This document shows positions 34,694 through 43,739 of a stretch of 64,000 nt of DNA, piece after piece. This DNA is from Pseudomonas sp. MAG733B (GTDB lineage: Bacteria > Pseudomonadota > Gammaproteobacteria > Pseudomonadales > Pseudomonadaceae). Below the pieces are notes generated by a model. That model ran no database searches. It was not told the DNA's origin and worked only from the letters and a program-made list of their open reading frames with translations. Location: NCBI RefSeq assembly GCF_036884845.1, contig NZ_CP145732.1, positions 3,348,001 to 3,412,000 of the forward strand, given 5' to 3'. Positions within the stretch are counted from its first letter, which is position 1. Every line of letters starts with the position of its first letter. The translations under genes were made by a program, and so were the position numbers.

Positions 34694-35584
34694 ATGGAGC
34701 AATTTCGCAATATCGGCATCATCGGACGCCTCGGCAGTTCTCAAGTGCTGGATACCGTCCGCCGACTGAAACGCTTTCTGCTCGATCGTCACCTGCACGT
34801 GATCCTCGAAGACACCATCGCCGAAGTCCTGCCGGGCCACGGCCTGCAAACGTCTTCGCGCAAGATGCTCGGCGAAGTCTGTGACATGGTGATTGTGGTC
34901 GGCGGGGACGGCAGCCTGCTGGGCGCCGCCCGGGCCTTGGCCAAACACAATATTCCGGTGCTGGGCATCAACCGTGGCAGCCTCGGGTTCCTGACCGATA
35001 TTCGCCCCGACGAGCTGGAAATCAAAGTCGCCGAAGTGCTCGACGGCCATTATCTGGTGGAAAACCGCTTCCTGCTGCAGGCTGAAGTCCGTCGCCACGC
35101 CGAGGCCATCGGTCAGGGCGATGCGCTGAACGATGTGGTGCTGCACCCCGGCAAATCGACGCGGATGATCGAGTTCGAGCTGTATATCGACGGCCAGTTC
35201 GTCTGCAGCCAGAAGGCCGACGGCCTGATCGTTGCCACACCGACCGGTTCGACTGCGTATGCACTGTCCGCCGGTGGCCCGATCATGCATCCCAAGCTCG
35301 ACGCCATTGTAATTGTGCCGATGTACCCCCATACCTTGTCGGGCAGGCCGATTGTGGTCGATGGCAACAGTGAGCTGAAAATCGTCGTGTCCAAGGATAT
35401 GCAGATTTACCCGCAAGTCTCGTGTGACGGGCAGAACCACTTTACCTGTGCGCCCGGCGACACCATCACCGTCAGCAAAAAAGCGCAGAAATTGCGGCTG
35501 ATCCATCCGCTCGACCACAACTACTACGAAGTCTGCCGGACCAAACTCGGCTGGGGCAGCAAGTTGGGTGGTGGAGGCGACTGA
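34694..35584 (+). CDS. nadK: NAD kinase
   Basis: 296 residues. It phosphorylates NAD to NADP. The kinase GGDG motif is in MVIVVGGDGSLLGAARAL, and the NAD-binding region in LNDVVLHPGKSTRMIEFEL and DGLIVATPTGSTAYALSAGGP. The ATG at 34694 follows CAGGAGCCCC and matches the family start (MEQFRNIGIIGRLGS). The stop TGA overlaps the ATG of the phosphoesterase gene by one base (TGATG), so the two are translationally coupled. Confidence 0.97.
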   Translation: MEQFRNIGIIGRLGSSQVLDTVRRLKRFLLDRHLHVILEDTIAEVLPGHGLQTSSRKMLGEVCDMVIVVGGDGSLLGAARALAKHNIPVLGINRGSLGFLTDIRPDELEIKVAEVLDGHYLVENRFLLQAEVRRHAEAIGQGDALNDVVLHPGKSTRMIEFELYIDGQFVCSQKADGLIVATPTGSTAYALSAGGPIMHPKLDAIVIVPMYPHTLSGRPIVVDGNSELKIVVSKDMQIYPQVSCDGQNHFTCAPGDTITVSKKAQKLRLIHPLDHNYYEVCRTKLGWGSKLGGGGD

Positions 35585-36555
35585 TGCTCGATCCCGCGCG
35601 TAGCTACGACCTGATCGGTGACGTGCACGGTTGCGCTCTGACCCTTGAGCATTTGCTCGACCGGCTCGGTTATCACAAACAAGGTGGCGTCTGGCGTCAT
35701 GCCTCGCGCATGGCGGTGTTCGTCGGCGACATCATCGACCGCGGCCCGCGGATTCGCGAGGCGCTGCACATCGTCCACGACATGGTCGAGGCCGGTCAGG
35801 CGCTGTGCATCATGGGCAACCATGAATTCAACGCACTGGGCTGGGGCACGCCGGCGCTGCCTGGCAGCGGCAAGCAGTTCGTGCGCGAACACACGCCGCG
35901 TCATGCCCGCTTGCTGCATGAAACCCTGACCCAGTTCGAACATCATCCTGGCGATTGGCATGACTTTCAGCAGTGGTTCTATGAACTGCCACTGTTCCTC
36001 GATGCCGGGCGTTTCCGCGTGGTGCATGCCTGCTGGGATGCCGGCCTGATCGAACCGCTGCGGGCGTTGTTCCCCAACGGTTGCATCGACGAGCATTTCC
36101 TCCAGACCTCGGCCGAGTCAGGCTCCTTTGCCTGTACCGTGTTCGACCGTCTGCTGCGCGGCACCGACATGCGCCTGCCCCATGGCTTGACCATGACCAG
36201 CGGCGATGGCCTGGTGCGTTCGTTCTTCCGCACCAAGTTCTGGGAAGACGACCCGAAAACCTACGGGGATATCGTGTTTCAGCCAGACGCCTTGCCTGAA
36301 CCCGTGGCCCAGACGCCACTGACATCCACTGAAAAAAACAACCTGTTGCGCTACGGCGTCGACGAACCGTTGCTGTTCGTTGGCCATTATTGGCGCAGCG
36401 GCAAACCGGCGCCGATCCGGCCGAACCTTGCCTGCCTGGACTACAGCGCCGTGCTCTACGGCAAACTGGTCGCCTATCGCCTGGATCAGGAAACGCGGCT
36501 CGATCCGCATAAATTTGTCTGGGTCGATGTTGAGCGACCGGAGGTTTTGCAATGA
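35584..36555 (+). CDS. Calcineurin-like metallophosphoesterase
   Basis: 323 residues. All metal-ligand motifs of the family are present: DLIGDVHGCALTLEHLL, VFVGDIIDRGPRIREAL, IMGNHEFNALGWG and later LLFVGHYWRSGKP. Relatives include bis(5'-nucleosyl)-tetraphosphatases and bacterial protein phosphatases. It is coupled to nadK by a one-base overlap and to the rhomboid gene by a four-base overlap, so the three are co-translated. The substrate is not known. Confidence 0.92.
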   Translation: MLDPARSYDLIGDVHGCALTLEHLLDRLGYHKQGGVWRHASRMAVFVGDIIDRGPRIREALHIVHDMVEAGQALCIMGNHEFNALGWGTPALPGSGKQFVREHTPRHARLLHETLTQFEHHPGDWHDFQQWFYELPLFLDAGRFRVVHACWDAGLIEPLRALFPNGCIDEHFLQTSAESGSFACTVFDRLLRGTDMRLPHGLTMTSGDGLVRSFFRTKFWEDDPKTYGDIVFQPDALPEPVAQTPLTSTEKNNLLRYGVDEPLLFVGHYWRSGKPAPIRPNLACLDYSAVLYGKLVAYRLDQETRLDPHKFVWVDVERPEVLQ

Positions 36556-37421
36556 GTTCTGTGGCGGTATTGCGTCTGCCGCTGGCGGTGGACCTGAGCG
36601 GCTTCGTCAAATTGCTGCAACGCATGCAGGTGCCGCATCGGGTCAGCGAAGAGGCGGGCGAACAGGTGTTGTGGGTGCCGGACAACATCAGCGAGGACGT
36701 TCGCGCCTTGTACGAACGTTTTCCGGCGGGCGATCCCGACCAGCAACTGGACATTCCGGTGGCGCAAACCAGGAAGCGCCCGGGTTTCGTCGAGCAGGTG
36801 CGTTATGCCAAGGCAACCGCCGCGATACTGCTGCTGAGCGTGCTGGTCGGTGCGCTGACGATGCTCGGCGACAACCTCAACACCATGCGCTGGCTGACCT
36901 TCCTCGATTTTCGCATCGTCGGCGAATACATCCACTTCACGCCACTGGCCGACAGCCTGGCGGCGGGGCAGTGGTGGCGACTGGTCACACCGATGCTGAT
37001 CCACTTCGGCATCCTGCACCTGGCCATGAACGGCATGTGGTACTGGGAGCTGGGGCGGCGCATCGAATCGCGCCAGGGCAGCATCAACCTGGTCGGCTTG
37101 ACCTTGCTGTTCAGCCTGGTTTCGAACTACACCCAATACGTTTTCAGTGGCCCGAGCCTGTTCGGCGGGTTGTCCGGCGTGCTGTACGGCTTGCTCGGAC
37201 ACTGCTGGATCTTCCAGCTGCTGGCGCCGAACCCCGCCTATCGCCTGCCCCGTGGGGTGCTGGTGATGATGCTGGTGTGGCTGTTGCTGTGCCTGTCCGG
37301 GCTGGTCTCGATGATCGGCTTCGGCGAAATCGCCAACGCGGCCCATGTCAGCGGGTTACTCATCGGATGCTTCACCGGTTTGTTGGGTGGTTTGTACAAC
37401 CGCCGTAAACTGGCCGCCTAA
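36552..37421 (+). CDS. Rhomboid-family intramembrane serine protease, GlpG-like
   Basis: 289 residues. An N-terminal cytoplasmic domain of about 90 residues (LRLPLAVDLSGFVKLLQRMQVPHRV) precedes six membrane segments, as in GlpG. The catalytic serine is in FGGLSGVLYGLLGH (GxSG), and the histidine in NAAHVSGLLIGC. The loop WWRLVTPMLIHFGILHLAMNGMWYWELG is characteristic of rhomboids. It cleaves membrane proteins within the bilayer. It overlaps the phosphoesterase gene by 4 bp. Confidence 0.93.
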   Translation: MSSVAVLRLPLAVDLSGFVKLLQRMQVPHRVSEEAGEQVLWVPDNISEDVRALYERFPAGDPDQQLDIPVAQTRKRPGFVEQVRYAKATAAILLLSVLVGALTMLGDNLNTMRWLTFLDFRIVGEYIHFTPLADSLAAGQWWRLVTPMLIHFGILHLAMNGMWYWELGRRIESRQGSINLVGLTLLFSLVSNYTQYVFSGPSLFGGLSGVLYGLLGHCWIFQLLAPNPAYRLPRGVLVMMLVWLLLCLSGLVSMIGFGEIANAAHVSGLLIGCFTGLLGGLYNRRKLAA

Positions 37422-37454
37422 TTTCAGAACATGCAACAAAGAGACGGAGACCCA

Positions 37455-37715
37455 ATGTCCTCTTTTAACGAAATGATCAAGAACATCACCCCGGACATCT
37501 ACCAGAACCTGAAACTGGCGGTGGAAATCGGTAAATGGGCCGACGGTGGCAAACTCACCGCCGAGCAACGCGAACTGTCGTTGCAAGCGATGATCGCCTG
37601 GGAAATCCAGAACCTGCCCGAGGAAGAGCGTACTGGCTACATGGGCCCACAGGAATGCAGCTCCAAATCGATCCAGGTGCCAAATATCCTGTTCAAGTCG
37701 GATGCCATCCATTGA
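37455..37715 (+). CDS. DUF1315 (YeaC-like) small protein
   Basis: 86 residues. MSSFNEMIKNITPDIYQNLKLAVEIGKWADGGKLT and EEERTGYMGPQEC match E. coli YeaC and the DUF1315 family. Function unknown. The ATG at 37455 follows AAAGAGACGGAGACCC. Its stop codon overlaps a TTG that is the probable start of the DUF2797 gene, so translation is likely coupled. Confidence 0.88.
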   Translation: MSSFNEMIKNITPDIYQNLKLAVEIGKWADGGKLTAEQRELSLQAMIAWEIQNLPEEERTGYMGPQECSSKSIQVPNILFKSDAIH

Positions 37716-38542
37716 TCGAGATTGGCCGCGGTGCAATCAGCAAAATGTCGGCGCGCCTGGACGGGCCGAACGTGCAGTACGCATTTCGTCTGGGCGAAAC
37801 CGAGGTTCCGGTCAATCCGTTGATCGGCACCACGGTGGGCCTGGAATACCTGGGTGCGATCCACTGCACCCATTGCGGGCGCAAGACCAAAACCAGTTTC
37901 AGCCAGGGTTACTGCTACCCGTGCATGACCAAACTGGCCCAGTGTGACGTGTGCATCATGAGCCCGGAACGCTGCCATTTCGACGCCGGCACCTGCCGAG
38001 AACCGGAGTGGGGCGAGAAGTTCTGCATGACCGATCACATCGTCTACCTGTCGAATTCATCCGGGGTGAAAGTCGGGATCACCCGTGCCACCCAGCTGCC
38101 GACGCGCTGGATCGATCAGGGCGCCAGTCAGGCGTTGCCGATCATGCGCGTCTCCACCCGCCAGCAGTCGGGCTTCGTCGAGGACCTGTTCCGCAGTCAG
38201 GTGGCCGACAAGACCAACTGGCGCGCCCTGCTCAAGGGCGATGCGGTGTCGGTGGATCTGCCGCAGGTGCGCGACCAGTTGTTCGACAGCTGCGCCGAAG
38301 GCCTGCAAGGTTTGCAGGAACGATTCGGCCTACAGGCGATTCAGACTATTGCTGACGTCGAACCGCTCGAAATCCGCTTTCCGGTCGAACAGTATCCGGC
38401 GAAAATTGTCAGCTTCAACCTGGACAAGAATCCGATTGCCGAAGGCACGCTGATGGGGATCAAAGGCCAATACCTGATCTTCGACACCGGCGTGATCAAT
38501 ATTCGTAAGTACACGGCCTACCAGCTCGCCGTGCATAGTTAA
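37712..38542 (+). CDS. DUF2797-family zinc-binding protein
   Basis: 276 residues from the TTG at 37712, which overlaps the preceding stop (TTGA); an ATG at 37745 would give 265 residues. The N-terminal part has a cysteine cluster suited to zinc: CTHCGRKTKTSF, GYCYPCM, CDVC and later C residues in RCHFDAGTC. VYLSNSSGVKVGITRATQLPTRWIDQGA resembles the GIY-YIG-like core reported for DUF2797, which I infer by pattern. It lies between YeaC and pepN on the same strand, 10 bp before pepN. Confidence 0.85.
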   Translation: MIEIGRGAISKMSARLDGPNVQYAFRLGETEVPVNPLIGTTVGLEYLGAIHCTHCGRKTKTSFSQGYCYPCMTKLAQCDVCIMSPERCHFDAGTCREPEWGEKFCMTDHIVYLSNSSGVKVGITRATQLPTRWIDQGASQALPIMRVSTRQQSGFVEDLFRSQVADKTNWRALLKGDAVSVDLPQVRDQLFDSCAEGLQGLQERFGLQAIQTIADVEPLEIRFPVEQYPAKIVSFNLDKNPIAEGTLMGIKGQYLIFDTGVINIRKYTAYQLAVHS

Positions 38543-38552
38543 GGACTCCAGC

Positions 38553-41210
38553 ATGCGCACCGAACAACCGAAGATGATCTACCTCAAGGACTATCAGGCC
38601 CCCGAGTACCTGATTGATGAAACACACCTGACCTTCGAGTTGTTCGAGGACCACAGCCTGGTCCACGCGCAACTGGTGATGCGCCGCAATCCCGAGCGTG
38701 GCCCGGGCCTGCCGCCGCTGGTACTGGATGGACAGCAACTCGACCTGCTGTCGGTGACCCTGGCCGACCGCGAGCTGAGCGAAGCTGACTACCAACTGAC
38801 CGAAAACCACCTGACGCTGCACCCGACCAGCACCACGTTCACGGTCGACACCAGCGTGCGCATCCACCCGGAAACCAACACGGCGCTGGAAGGCCTGTAC
38901 AAGTCCGGCACGATGTTCTGCACCCAGTGCGAGGCCGAAGGTTTCCGCAAGATCACTTATTACCTCGACCGCCCGGACGTGATGAGCAAGTTCACCACCA
39001 CCGTGGTGGCCGAGCAGCATAGCTACCCGGTGTTGCTGTCGAACGGCAATCCGATTGCCAGCGGTCCCGGTGAAGATGGCCGGCACTGGGCGACCTGGGA
39101 AGACCCGTTCATGAAGCCGGCGTACCTGTTCGCGCTGGTGGCCGGTGATTTGTGGTGCGTTGAAGACACCTTCACCACCATGACCGATCGCACTGTAGCG
39201 CTGCGCATTTATGTCGAGCCGGAAAACATCGACAAGTGCCAGCACGCCATGAACAGCCTGAAGAAATCCATGCGTTGGGACGAAGAGGTCTACGGTCGCG
39301 AGTACGATCTGGACATCTTCATGATCGTCGCCGTGAACGACTTCAACATGGGCGCCATGGAGAACAAGGGCCTCAACATCTTCAACTCCAGCGCCGTGCT
39401 GGCCCGCGCCGAAACCGCCACCGACGCCGCGCACCAGCGGGTCGAGGCAATCGTCGCCCACGAGTACTTCCACAACTGGTCGGGCAACCGCGTGACCTGC
39501 CGCGACTGGTTCCAGCTGTCGCTCAAGGAAGGCTTTACCGTATTCCGCGATTCGCATTTCTCCGCCGACATGAACTCGGCCACGGTCAAGCGCATCCAGG
39601 ACGTGGCCTACCTGCGCACCCACCAGTTCGCCGAAGACGCCGGCCCCATGGCCCATGCCGTGCGCCCGGACAGCTTCATCGAGATTTCCAACTTCTACAC
39701 CCTGACCGTGTACGAAAAGGGCTCGGAAGTGGTCGGCATGATCCACACCTTGCTCGGCGCCGAAGGCTTCCGTAAGGGCAGCGATCTGTACTTCGAACGC
39801 CACGACGGCCAGGCCGTGACCTGCGATGACTTCATCAAGGCTATGGAAGATGCCAACGGTGTCGACCTGACCCAGTTCAAGCGCTGGTATAGCCAGGCCG
39901 GTACGCCACGTTTGGCAGTCAGCGAGTCCTACGACGCGGCGGCAAAAACCTACAGCCTGACCTTCCGTCAAAGCTGCCCGCAAACCCCGGACAAGGTAGA
40001 AAAACTGCCATTCGTGATTCCGGTTGAACTGGGCCTGCTCGACAGCAAGGGTAACGAGATTGCCCTGCGTCTGGCCGGTGAAGCTGCGGCTCAAGGCACG
40101 ACCCGGGTGATTTCGGTGACCGAAGCCGAGCAGACATTCACGTTCGTCGACATCGCCGAACAACCACTGCCGTCGTTGCTGCGTGGCTTCTCCGCGCCGG
40201 TGAAACTGAGCTTCCCGTACAACCGCGACCAGTTGATGTTCCTGATGCAGCACGACAGCGATGGTTTCAATCGCTGGGATGCCGGTCAGCAATTGTCGGT
40301 GCAGGTCCTGCAAGAGTTGATCGCCCAGCAGCAGAAGGGCGAAGCGCTGGTGCTGGATCAGCGTCTGGTTTCGGCCTTGCGCACCGTGCTGTCCGATGAG
40401 TCGCTGGACCAGGCGATGGTCGCCGAAATGCTCTCGCTGCCAAGCGAAGCGTACCTGACCGAGATCAGCGAAGTGGCGGATGTCGACGCCATCCACACCG
40501 CCCGCGAGTTTGCCCGCAAACAACTGGCGGATGCGCTGTTCGAAGGTTTGTGGCTGCGTTATCAGGCCAACCGCGACTTGTCCAAGCAAACCCCGTACGT
40601 GGCCGAGGCCGAGCATTTTGCCCGCCGCGCCTTGCAGAACATTGCGCTGTCGTACCTGATGCTTAGCGGCAAACCGGAAGTTTTGGCCGCGACGCTGGAA
40701 CAGTTCGACGCGTGCGACAACATGACCGAACGCCTGACCGCGCTGGCCGTGTTGATCAACTCGCCGTTCGAAGAGCAGAAGGCCACGGCACTGGCCAGTT
40801 TTGCCGAGCACTTCAAGGACAACCCGCTGGTCATGGACCAGTGGTTCAGCGTCCAGGCCGGCAGCGTGTTGCCGGGTGGACTTGAACGGGTCAAGGCGTT
40901 GATGCAGCATCCGGCGTTCAACATCAAGAACCCGAACAAGGTGCGTGCGCTGGTCGGTGCATTTGCCGGGCAGAACCTGATCAACTTCCATGCGGCGGAT
41001 GGCTCCGGGTATCGCTTCCTGGCGGATCTGGTGATCGAGCTGAACGGGTTCAATCCGCAGATTGCTTCTCGTCAGTTGGCGCCTTTGACTCGCTGGCGCA
41101 AGTATGACGCTGCGCGTCAGGCGTTGATGAAAGGGGAGCTGGAGCGGATTCGGGCTTCGGGGCAGTTGTCCAGTGATGTGTTTGAGGTGGTTAGCAAGAG
41201 TTTGGCTTGA
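38553..41210 (+). CDS. pepN: Aminopeptidase N
   Basis: 885 residues, standard for bacterial M1 aminopeptidases. The exopeptidase motif MGAMENKGLNIF lies before the zinc motif VAHEYFHNWSGNRVTCRDWFQLSLKEGF (HExxH with the downstream Glu). It removes N-terminal residues from peptides in the cytoplasm. The start at 38553 follows AAGGACTCCAGC. The last ~120 bases are G/T-rich compared with the rest, next to the long repeat that starts 57 bp after the stop. Confidence 0.97.
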   Translation: MRTEQPKMIYLKDYQAPEYLIDETHLTFELFEDHSLVHAQLVMRRNPERGPGLPPLVLDGQQLDLLSVTLADRELSEADYQLTENHLTLHPTSTTFTVDTSVRIHPETNTALEGLYKSGTMFCTQCEAEGFRKITYYLDRPDVMSKFTTTVVAEQHSYPVLLSNGNPIASGPGEDGRHWATWEDPFMKPAYLFALVAGDLWCVEDTFTTMTDRTVALRIYVEPENIDKCQHAMNSLKKSMRWDEEVYGREYDLDIFMIVAVNDFNMGAMENKGLNIFNSSAVLARAETATDAAHQRVEAIVAHEYFHNWSGNRVTCRDWFQLSLKEGFTVFRDSHFSADMNSATVKRIQDVAYLRTHQFAEDAGPMAHAVRPDSFIEISNFYTLTVYEKGSEVVGMIHTLLGAEGFRKGSDLYFERHDGQAVTCDDFIKAMEDANGVDLTQFKRWYSQAGTPRLAVSESYDAAAKTYSLTFRQSCPQTPDKVEKLPFVIPVELGLLDSKGNEIALRLAGEAAAQGTTRVISVTEAEQTFTFVDIAEQPLPSLLRGFSAPVKLSFPYNRDQLMFLMQHDSDGFNRWDAGQQLSVQVLQELIAQQQKGEALVLDQRLVSALRTVLSDESLDQAMVAEMLSLPSEAYLTEISEVADVDAIHTAREFARKQLADALFEGLWLRYQANRDLSKQTPYVAEAEHFARRALQNIALSYLMLSGKPEVLAATLEQFDACDNMTERLTALAVLINSPFEEQKATALASFAEHFKDNPLVMDQWFSVQAGSVLPGGLERVKALMQHPAFNIKNPNKVRALVGAFAGQNLINFHAADGSGYRFLADLVIELNGFNPQIASRQLAPLTRWRKYDAARQALMKGELERIRASGQLSSDVFEVVSKSLA

Positions 41211-41646
41211 GTCTGCTTGCTGTTGACCTTGGCGGCCTTTGGGCCGACCAGGGCCTTGGCTGGTTGAGTACATATCCGTTGCTGCGGTAACGGCGGCTTA
41301 TGGTTTCGCCCTTACGGCGACTCACTTTTTTGACAAACGCCTCAAAAAAGTAAGCAAAAAAAACGCTCGCCCCGAGCGTCCGGCCCCTCGCTAGGGCTCG
41401 GCGTTCCTTCGCTCCGGCATCCATCCGGGGGCATCGCCTCCGGTTGGCTTCGCTTCAACCTCCTCTCGATGTATGCGGCTTCGCCGCACGGCGCTGCGCG
41501 CCTCCCCCCGGATGAACGCCTCCACTCAGCCTCCCGAAGGGGCGGGTGGATCAAGGTCAAAAGCGGTAGGCGAGCTAACGCTCGGCCTGTTGAGTGGTGA
41601 AGAGCTTGGGTGTACGCCGATCCCCTAATGAAATGGCTACCCCCTC

Positions 41647-41683
41647 ACACCCTGTGATTGCTCTCTAAGCTTTCACAGGGTGT
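41647..41683. repeat. Perfect hairpin upstream of the transposase gene
   Basis: ACACCCTGTGA (41647-41657) and TCACAGGGTGT (41673-41683) are a perfect 11-bp inverted repeat with a 15-base loop, just before the transposase ribosome binding site GGAGG. It may limit transposase expression or serve in transposition. Confidence 0.7.
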
Positions 41684-41701
41684 CTTTCGGAGGCCATTGC
41701 C

Positions 41702-42727
41702 ATGAACAACGTAACTATTGTCGCTATCGATCTAGGGAAACATACCTTCCATCTGCATGCTCAAGATGATCGCGGTCATGAGCTCTACCACAAGAAATTC
41801 AATCGCGCGGGACTGGCCAGGCACTTGGCCAACCTTGAACCGTGCACGGTGGTGATGGAAGCCTGTGGCGGCGCCCACTATATGGCGCGAGAAGCAGCAA
41901 AATGGGGGCATATGCCCAGGCTCATAGCGCCTCATCTCGTGCGTCCTTATGTAAAAAGCAACAAGAACGACTTCGCCGATGCCATGGCGATTTGCGAGGC
42001 GGCGAGCCGCCCGACCATGCGTTTTGTGTCCCCGAAAACCGAAGCGCAACAAGCGCTGGCCATGCTCAACTCAGTGCGCGAGTCCTACATCAAGGAGCGC
42101 ACCGCTACGGTCAATCGGATTCACGCCGGCCTGTTGGAGGTCGGTATCAGCCTGTCCCCAGGCTTTCACTCCATCAAAGAACTGCCAGCGCTGCTGGAGG
42201 AATGCTCATTTTCTGCGCTGATCAAACAAATCCTGCTGGGACTGCATGCGCACTTCAACTACCTGGACGGGCAGGTCAAGGCGCTGGACAAGCAGGTTGA
42301 ACGCCAAGCCGCTGAAGATGATCTGGCTTCTCGCCTGATGACGATACCTTGCGTAGGCCCGATCACCTCCAGCGTCCTGGCTGCGGAGTTGGGCAACGGC
42401 CAGCAGTTCAAGTGCGGTCGAGACTATTCAGCCTCGATTGGGCTGGTGCCCAAACAACATTCCACCGGTGGCAAGACCGTACTTTTGGGTATCAGCAAAC
42501 GCGGTGACCGAAATCAAAGGCGACTGCTCATTCAATGCGCCCGTGTGTATCTGATGGGGCTGGAACGACAGACAGGAGCGCTAGCCGATTGGGTTCGCCA
42601 GCTACTGGCTCGCCATCATTCCAACCGTGTGGTCTGCGCCCTGGCCAACAAACTGGCAAGAATCGCCTGGTCGATCGCCGCTCACCATGATGAATTCAAG
42701 GCGGGGTCAAGCGCGATGAACGCTTGA
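41702..42727 (+). CDS. IS110-family transposase (DEDD N-terminal, Ser C-terminal domain)
   Basis: 341 residues. The N-terminal RuvC-like DEDD domain shows Asp in VAIDLGKHTFHLHAQ, Glu in VVMEACGGAHY and the Asp pair in KSNKNDFADAMAICEA. The C-terminal Transposase_20 domain shows LMTIPCVGPITSSVLAAELGNG, then ASIGLVPKQHSTGGKTVLLGISKRGDRNQRRLL with the catalytic serine in HSTGGK. Intact, with no frameshift. GGAGG at 41689 gives the ATG at 41702. The protein should act with an RNA from the element's right end. Confidence 0.95.
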   Translation: MNNVTIVAIDLGKHTFHLHAQDDRGHELYHKKFNRAGLARHLANLEPCTVVMEACGGAHYMAREAAKWGHMPRLIAPHLVRPYVKSNKNDFADAMAICEAASRPTMRFVSPKTEAQQALAMLNSVRESYIKERTATVNRIHAGLLEVGISLSPGFHSIKELPALLEECSFSALIKQILLGLHAHFNYLDGQVKALDKQVERQAAEDDLASRLMTIPCVGPITSSVLAAELGNGQQFKCGRDYSASIGLVPKQHSTGGKTVLLGISKRGDRNQRRLLIQCARVYLMGLERQTGALADWVRQLLARHHSNRVVCALANKLARIAWSIAAHHDEFKAGSSAMNA

Positions 42728-42954
42728 CCCCGCTGCCACCCGAGCACCACCCACCTGGTTTTGCGATGCTGGATAACAGATGACGTGAACGGCCAACCGG
42801 CCTGACGACTACCCTGGGCTCCCACAAGGCTGAAAAAGCCTTCTCCCTATGAAGGGCCGTCAGGCGCGATTCTCATCGAGGCGCAGGGTCGTCCCCCAGA
42901 CGCCGGATAGATGAAAGCAAGCCAAACACACATCAAAAACAGTATTGCAGAAAT
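42728..42954 (+). ncRNA. Predicted guide (bridge/seek) RNA region of the IS1111-group element
   Basis: The 227-base right non-coding end lacks any gene and has several inverted segments (GGCCAACCGGCC near 42791, GGCTGAAAAAGCC near 42828). GGCTCCCACA at 42817-42826 is the reverse complement of the right target flank TGTGGGAGCC (42970-42979). Just before it, TACCCT resembles the left flank TCCCCT. IS1111-group elements are known to make a guide RNA from this end. Exact ends of the RNA are not visible. Confidence 0.55.
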
Positions 42955-43038
42955 GGGGGTATCCATAGATGTGGGAGCCAGCCTGCTGGCGATGGCGGCC
43001 TGACAGCCGACCCGATTTTGTGCTGTATCACGTCAAAC

Positions 43039-43130
43039 GTAGGAGCTGCCGCAGGCTGCGATCTTTTGATCTCGCTTGTAAAAAACAAAATCAAAAGATC
43101 GCAGCCTCGTTGCACTCGACAGCTCCTACA
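43039..43130. repeat. REPIN inside the long repeat
   Basis: GTAGGAGCTGCCGCAGGCTG ... AGATCGCAGCC ... AGCTCCTACA, the same type as at 33522. The short repeat copy has only a reduced form here. Confidence 0.8.
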
Positions 43131-43739
43131 GAGAAACGCGCACGAACTAACGATCAGGCCGGCCGGTAGGCCGCCTCGCTTTTGCTTTGGCTTTGGCTTT
43201 TGATCTTTTGCCCCTTCGGCAGGCCGAGTGGAGGTGTTCATCAGGGGGTTAGGCGCGCAGCGCCGTGCGGCGAAGCCGCACACATCGAGAGGAGGTCGTC
43301 GCGCAGCAGACCGTAGGCGATGCCCCCTGATGGACACCGTAGCGAGGGAACACCGAGCCCCAGCGAGGTGCCGTACGCCGGGGCAAAGCCTTTTGCTTAC
43401 TTTTTGGCGTTTGAAAAAGTGAGTCGCTGTAAGAGCGAAACCGCCAGCGGCCGTTACCGAAGAAACGGATATGTACCCCGACCAAACCAAAACCCAAAAC
43501 CTCAAATCACCCAACCTAATACCCAACCATTCAGAAAAACCAAACATCCCCCCGGTTAACAAAACATAACGTGCCATCGATTGTCAGCCCTTCAAAAACA
43601 CCGATAGGATAAGCCAGCTTCCGAAGGGGCTCTGGATTGCGGGTTTCAGGACTATGCTCTGAAACAGGTGATCCCGGTCAGCACCCTAGCGGCGCCCAGA
43701 AAGGTTGAACGACCTAACAATAATAATGGGGGAAGGTCT

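Larger units (their letters stand above)
41626..42969 (+). mobile_element. IS110-family (IS1111-group) insertion sequence, complete
   Basis: 1344 bp. Boundaries were fixed by comparing with the uninterrupted repeat at 6410-6435: removing 41626-42969 restores GATCCCCTGTGGGAGCC against GATCCACTGTGGGAGCC, with no target duplication. Sub-terminal inverted repeats are ATGGCTACCCCC (41633-41644) and GGGGGTATCCAT (42955-42966), 11 of 12 matching, 7 bp and 3 bp from the ends. The short left end and long right non-coding end (about 240 bp) place it in the IS1111 group. It sits exactly at the 5' edge of a REP-like sequence. Confidence 0.88.
41268..43476. repeat. Long interspersed repeat, full copy, interrupted by an IS
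   Basis: The element starts GTACATATCCGTTG and ends ACGGATATGTAC. Its left arm (41268 to about 41560) matches 6065 onward. The right arm (about 43176-43476) is an inverted, diverged copy of the same ~300-bp unit, including the AGCGACTCAC and GCGGCTTCGCCGCAC stretches. Without the 1344-bp insertion sequence it measures about 865 bp. Short open frames inside show no protein signature. Confidence 0.8.

Noticed and set aside
38496..41273. 925-codon minus-strand frame opposite pepN
   Set aside because: The plus strand encodes complete aminopeptidase N with GAMEN and HExxH motifs; the antisense translation is His/Gln/Arg-rich and meaningless.
42933..43577. 214-codon minus-strand open frame across the right arm of the second long repeat
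   Set aside because: It runs through REPs, the inverted arm and an A/C-rich flank, and its translation has no domain. It also crosses the IS right end, so it arose by chance after insertion.
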